Assembly: GCA_947624755.1 (NCBI GenBank)
Contig: CANQLQ010000152.1
Span: forward strand, 1 to 5,463
DNA length: 5,463 nucleotides
Source: an uncultured Clostridia bacterium
GTDB lineage: Bacteria; Bacillota; Clostridia; Oscillospirales; Acutalibacteraceae
Direction: 5' to 3'
Shown here: positions 5,214 to 5,463 of the stretch, one piece after another
How positions within the stretch are numbered: position 1 is the stretch's first letter
Layout of the letters: each line of letters opens with the position of its first letter
Program-made: the position numbers and the translations under genes
The notes under the pieces: model-generated
Told to the model about the DNA's origin: nothing
Database searches by the model: none
Seen by the model: only the letters and a program-made list of their open reading frames with translations

Positions 5214-5463
5214 ATGTCAATAAACAATCTGAAAAATTTTATCAAACCAAATGCCGATGCCGCACTCATAATAAGCGAAGAAAATGTACGCTATTTTACC
5301 GGCTTTACGTCAAGCAACGGTTATTTGCTTGTGACGGGAAGTACTGCGGTTTTTCTTACCGACAGCCGATATATTGAAGCTGCTAAAAATAATATTACTT
5401 CCTGTGACGAGGTCTGCGAATTTAAGTCGGTTGAAATGACTCTTGCCCCCCTTGTTTCAAACT
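5214..5463 (+). CDS. Xaa-Pro aminopeptidase family protein (M24B), N-terminal part
   Basis: Only the first 83 codons are in the window; the gene runs off the right end without a stop. The visible part is a creatinase/prolidase N-terminal domain: DAALIISEENVRYFTGF (15-31), SSNGYLL (33-39) and LTDSRYIEAA (48-57) are typical of Clostridia PepP/PepQ-like proteins. The metal-binding pita-bread catalytic domain, with its Asp, Asp, His, Glu, Glu ligands, would lie downstream and cannot be checked. Full-length members of about 350-360 residues release the residue before proline from peptides in the cytoplasm. The ATG at 5214 follows AGGTGA at 5203-5208. An in-frame ATG at 5166 would add 16 residues but lacks a ribosome binding site. 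The order bS21 then aminopeptidase, separated by a terminator, suggests independent transcription. Confidence 0.88.
   Translation, partial: MSINNLKNFIKPNADAALIISEENVRYFTGFTSSNGYLLVTGSTAVFLTDSRYIEAAKNNITSCDEVCEFKSVEMTLAPLVSN

Noticed and set aside
5084..5269. 61-codon minus-strand frame over the aminopeptidase leader
   Set aside because: It overlaps the clear start of the M24 gene, lacks a convincing ribosome binding site and resembles nothing I know.

Overview
The window reads as chromosomal core DNA of a low-to-mid GC Gram-positive bacterium of the Clostridia, possibly Oscillospiraceae/Ruminococcaceae-like. The evidence is a compact yhbY-nadD-yqeK-rsfS-leuS cluster, strong AGGAGG-type ribosome binding sites, a short 58-residue bS21, and protein sequences with clear Firmicutes character. 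The order down to the family is inference. Every gene is on the + strand.

Positions 1-110 hold no gene. They contain two tandem 27-bp units, each with a perfect 6-bp palindromic stem, followed by a 21-bp sequence (61-81). An inverted 19/21 match to that sequence lies at 5069-5089. Together they look like the end of a small mobile or repeat element, truncated by the window edge, ending 29 bp before the first start codon.

Positions 111-2078 are four tightly packed genes with overlaps of 4 and 14 bp and one direct abutment, so they are almost surely one transcript. They encode a YhbY/CRM RNA-binding protein with a long basic tail, nicotinate-nucleotide adenylyltransferase (NAD synthesis), a YqeK HD-domain phosphohydrolase (Ap4A hydrolase family) and the ribosome silencing factor RsfS. 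After a 46-bp AT-rich gap made largely of a 17-bp tandem duplication comes leuS (2125-4533), most likely starting at TTG. The group joins ribosome assembly and silencing, NAD synthesis, Ap4A turnover and tRNA charging.

Positions 4534-4793 are intergenic. They hold a GC-containing stem structure without a T-tract, an AT-rich palindrome, and then a textbook sigma-A promoter (TTGACA, 17 bp, TATAAT). The promoter is bracketed by an 8-bp inverted repeat and drives rpsU (bS21, 4794-4970), which ends in a clear intrinsic terminator. Positions 5011-5213 contain the second copy of the 21-bp repeat and a structured leader. The leader precedes an M24-family aminopeptidase gene (5214 to the window end) that is cut by the window.

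No defence system, CRISPR array or unknown multigene system is visible. The least ordinary signals are the non-coding repeats: the compensated palindromes at 2-56, the 21-bp repeat pair, the tandem duplication before leuS, the inverted repeat around the rpsU promoter, and the possible alternative pairing before the aminopeptidase gene.
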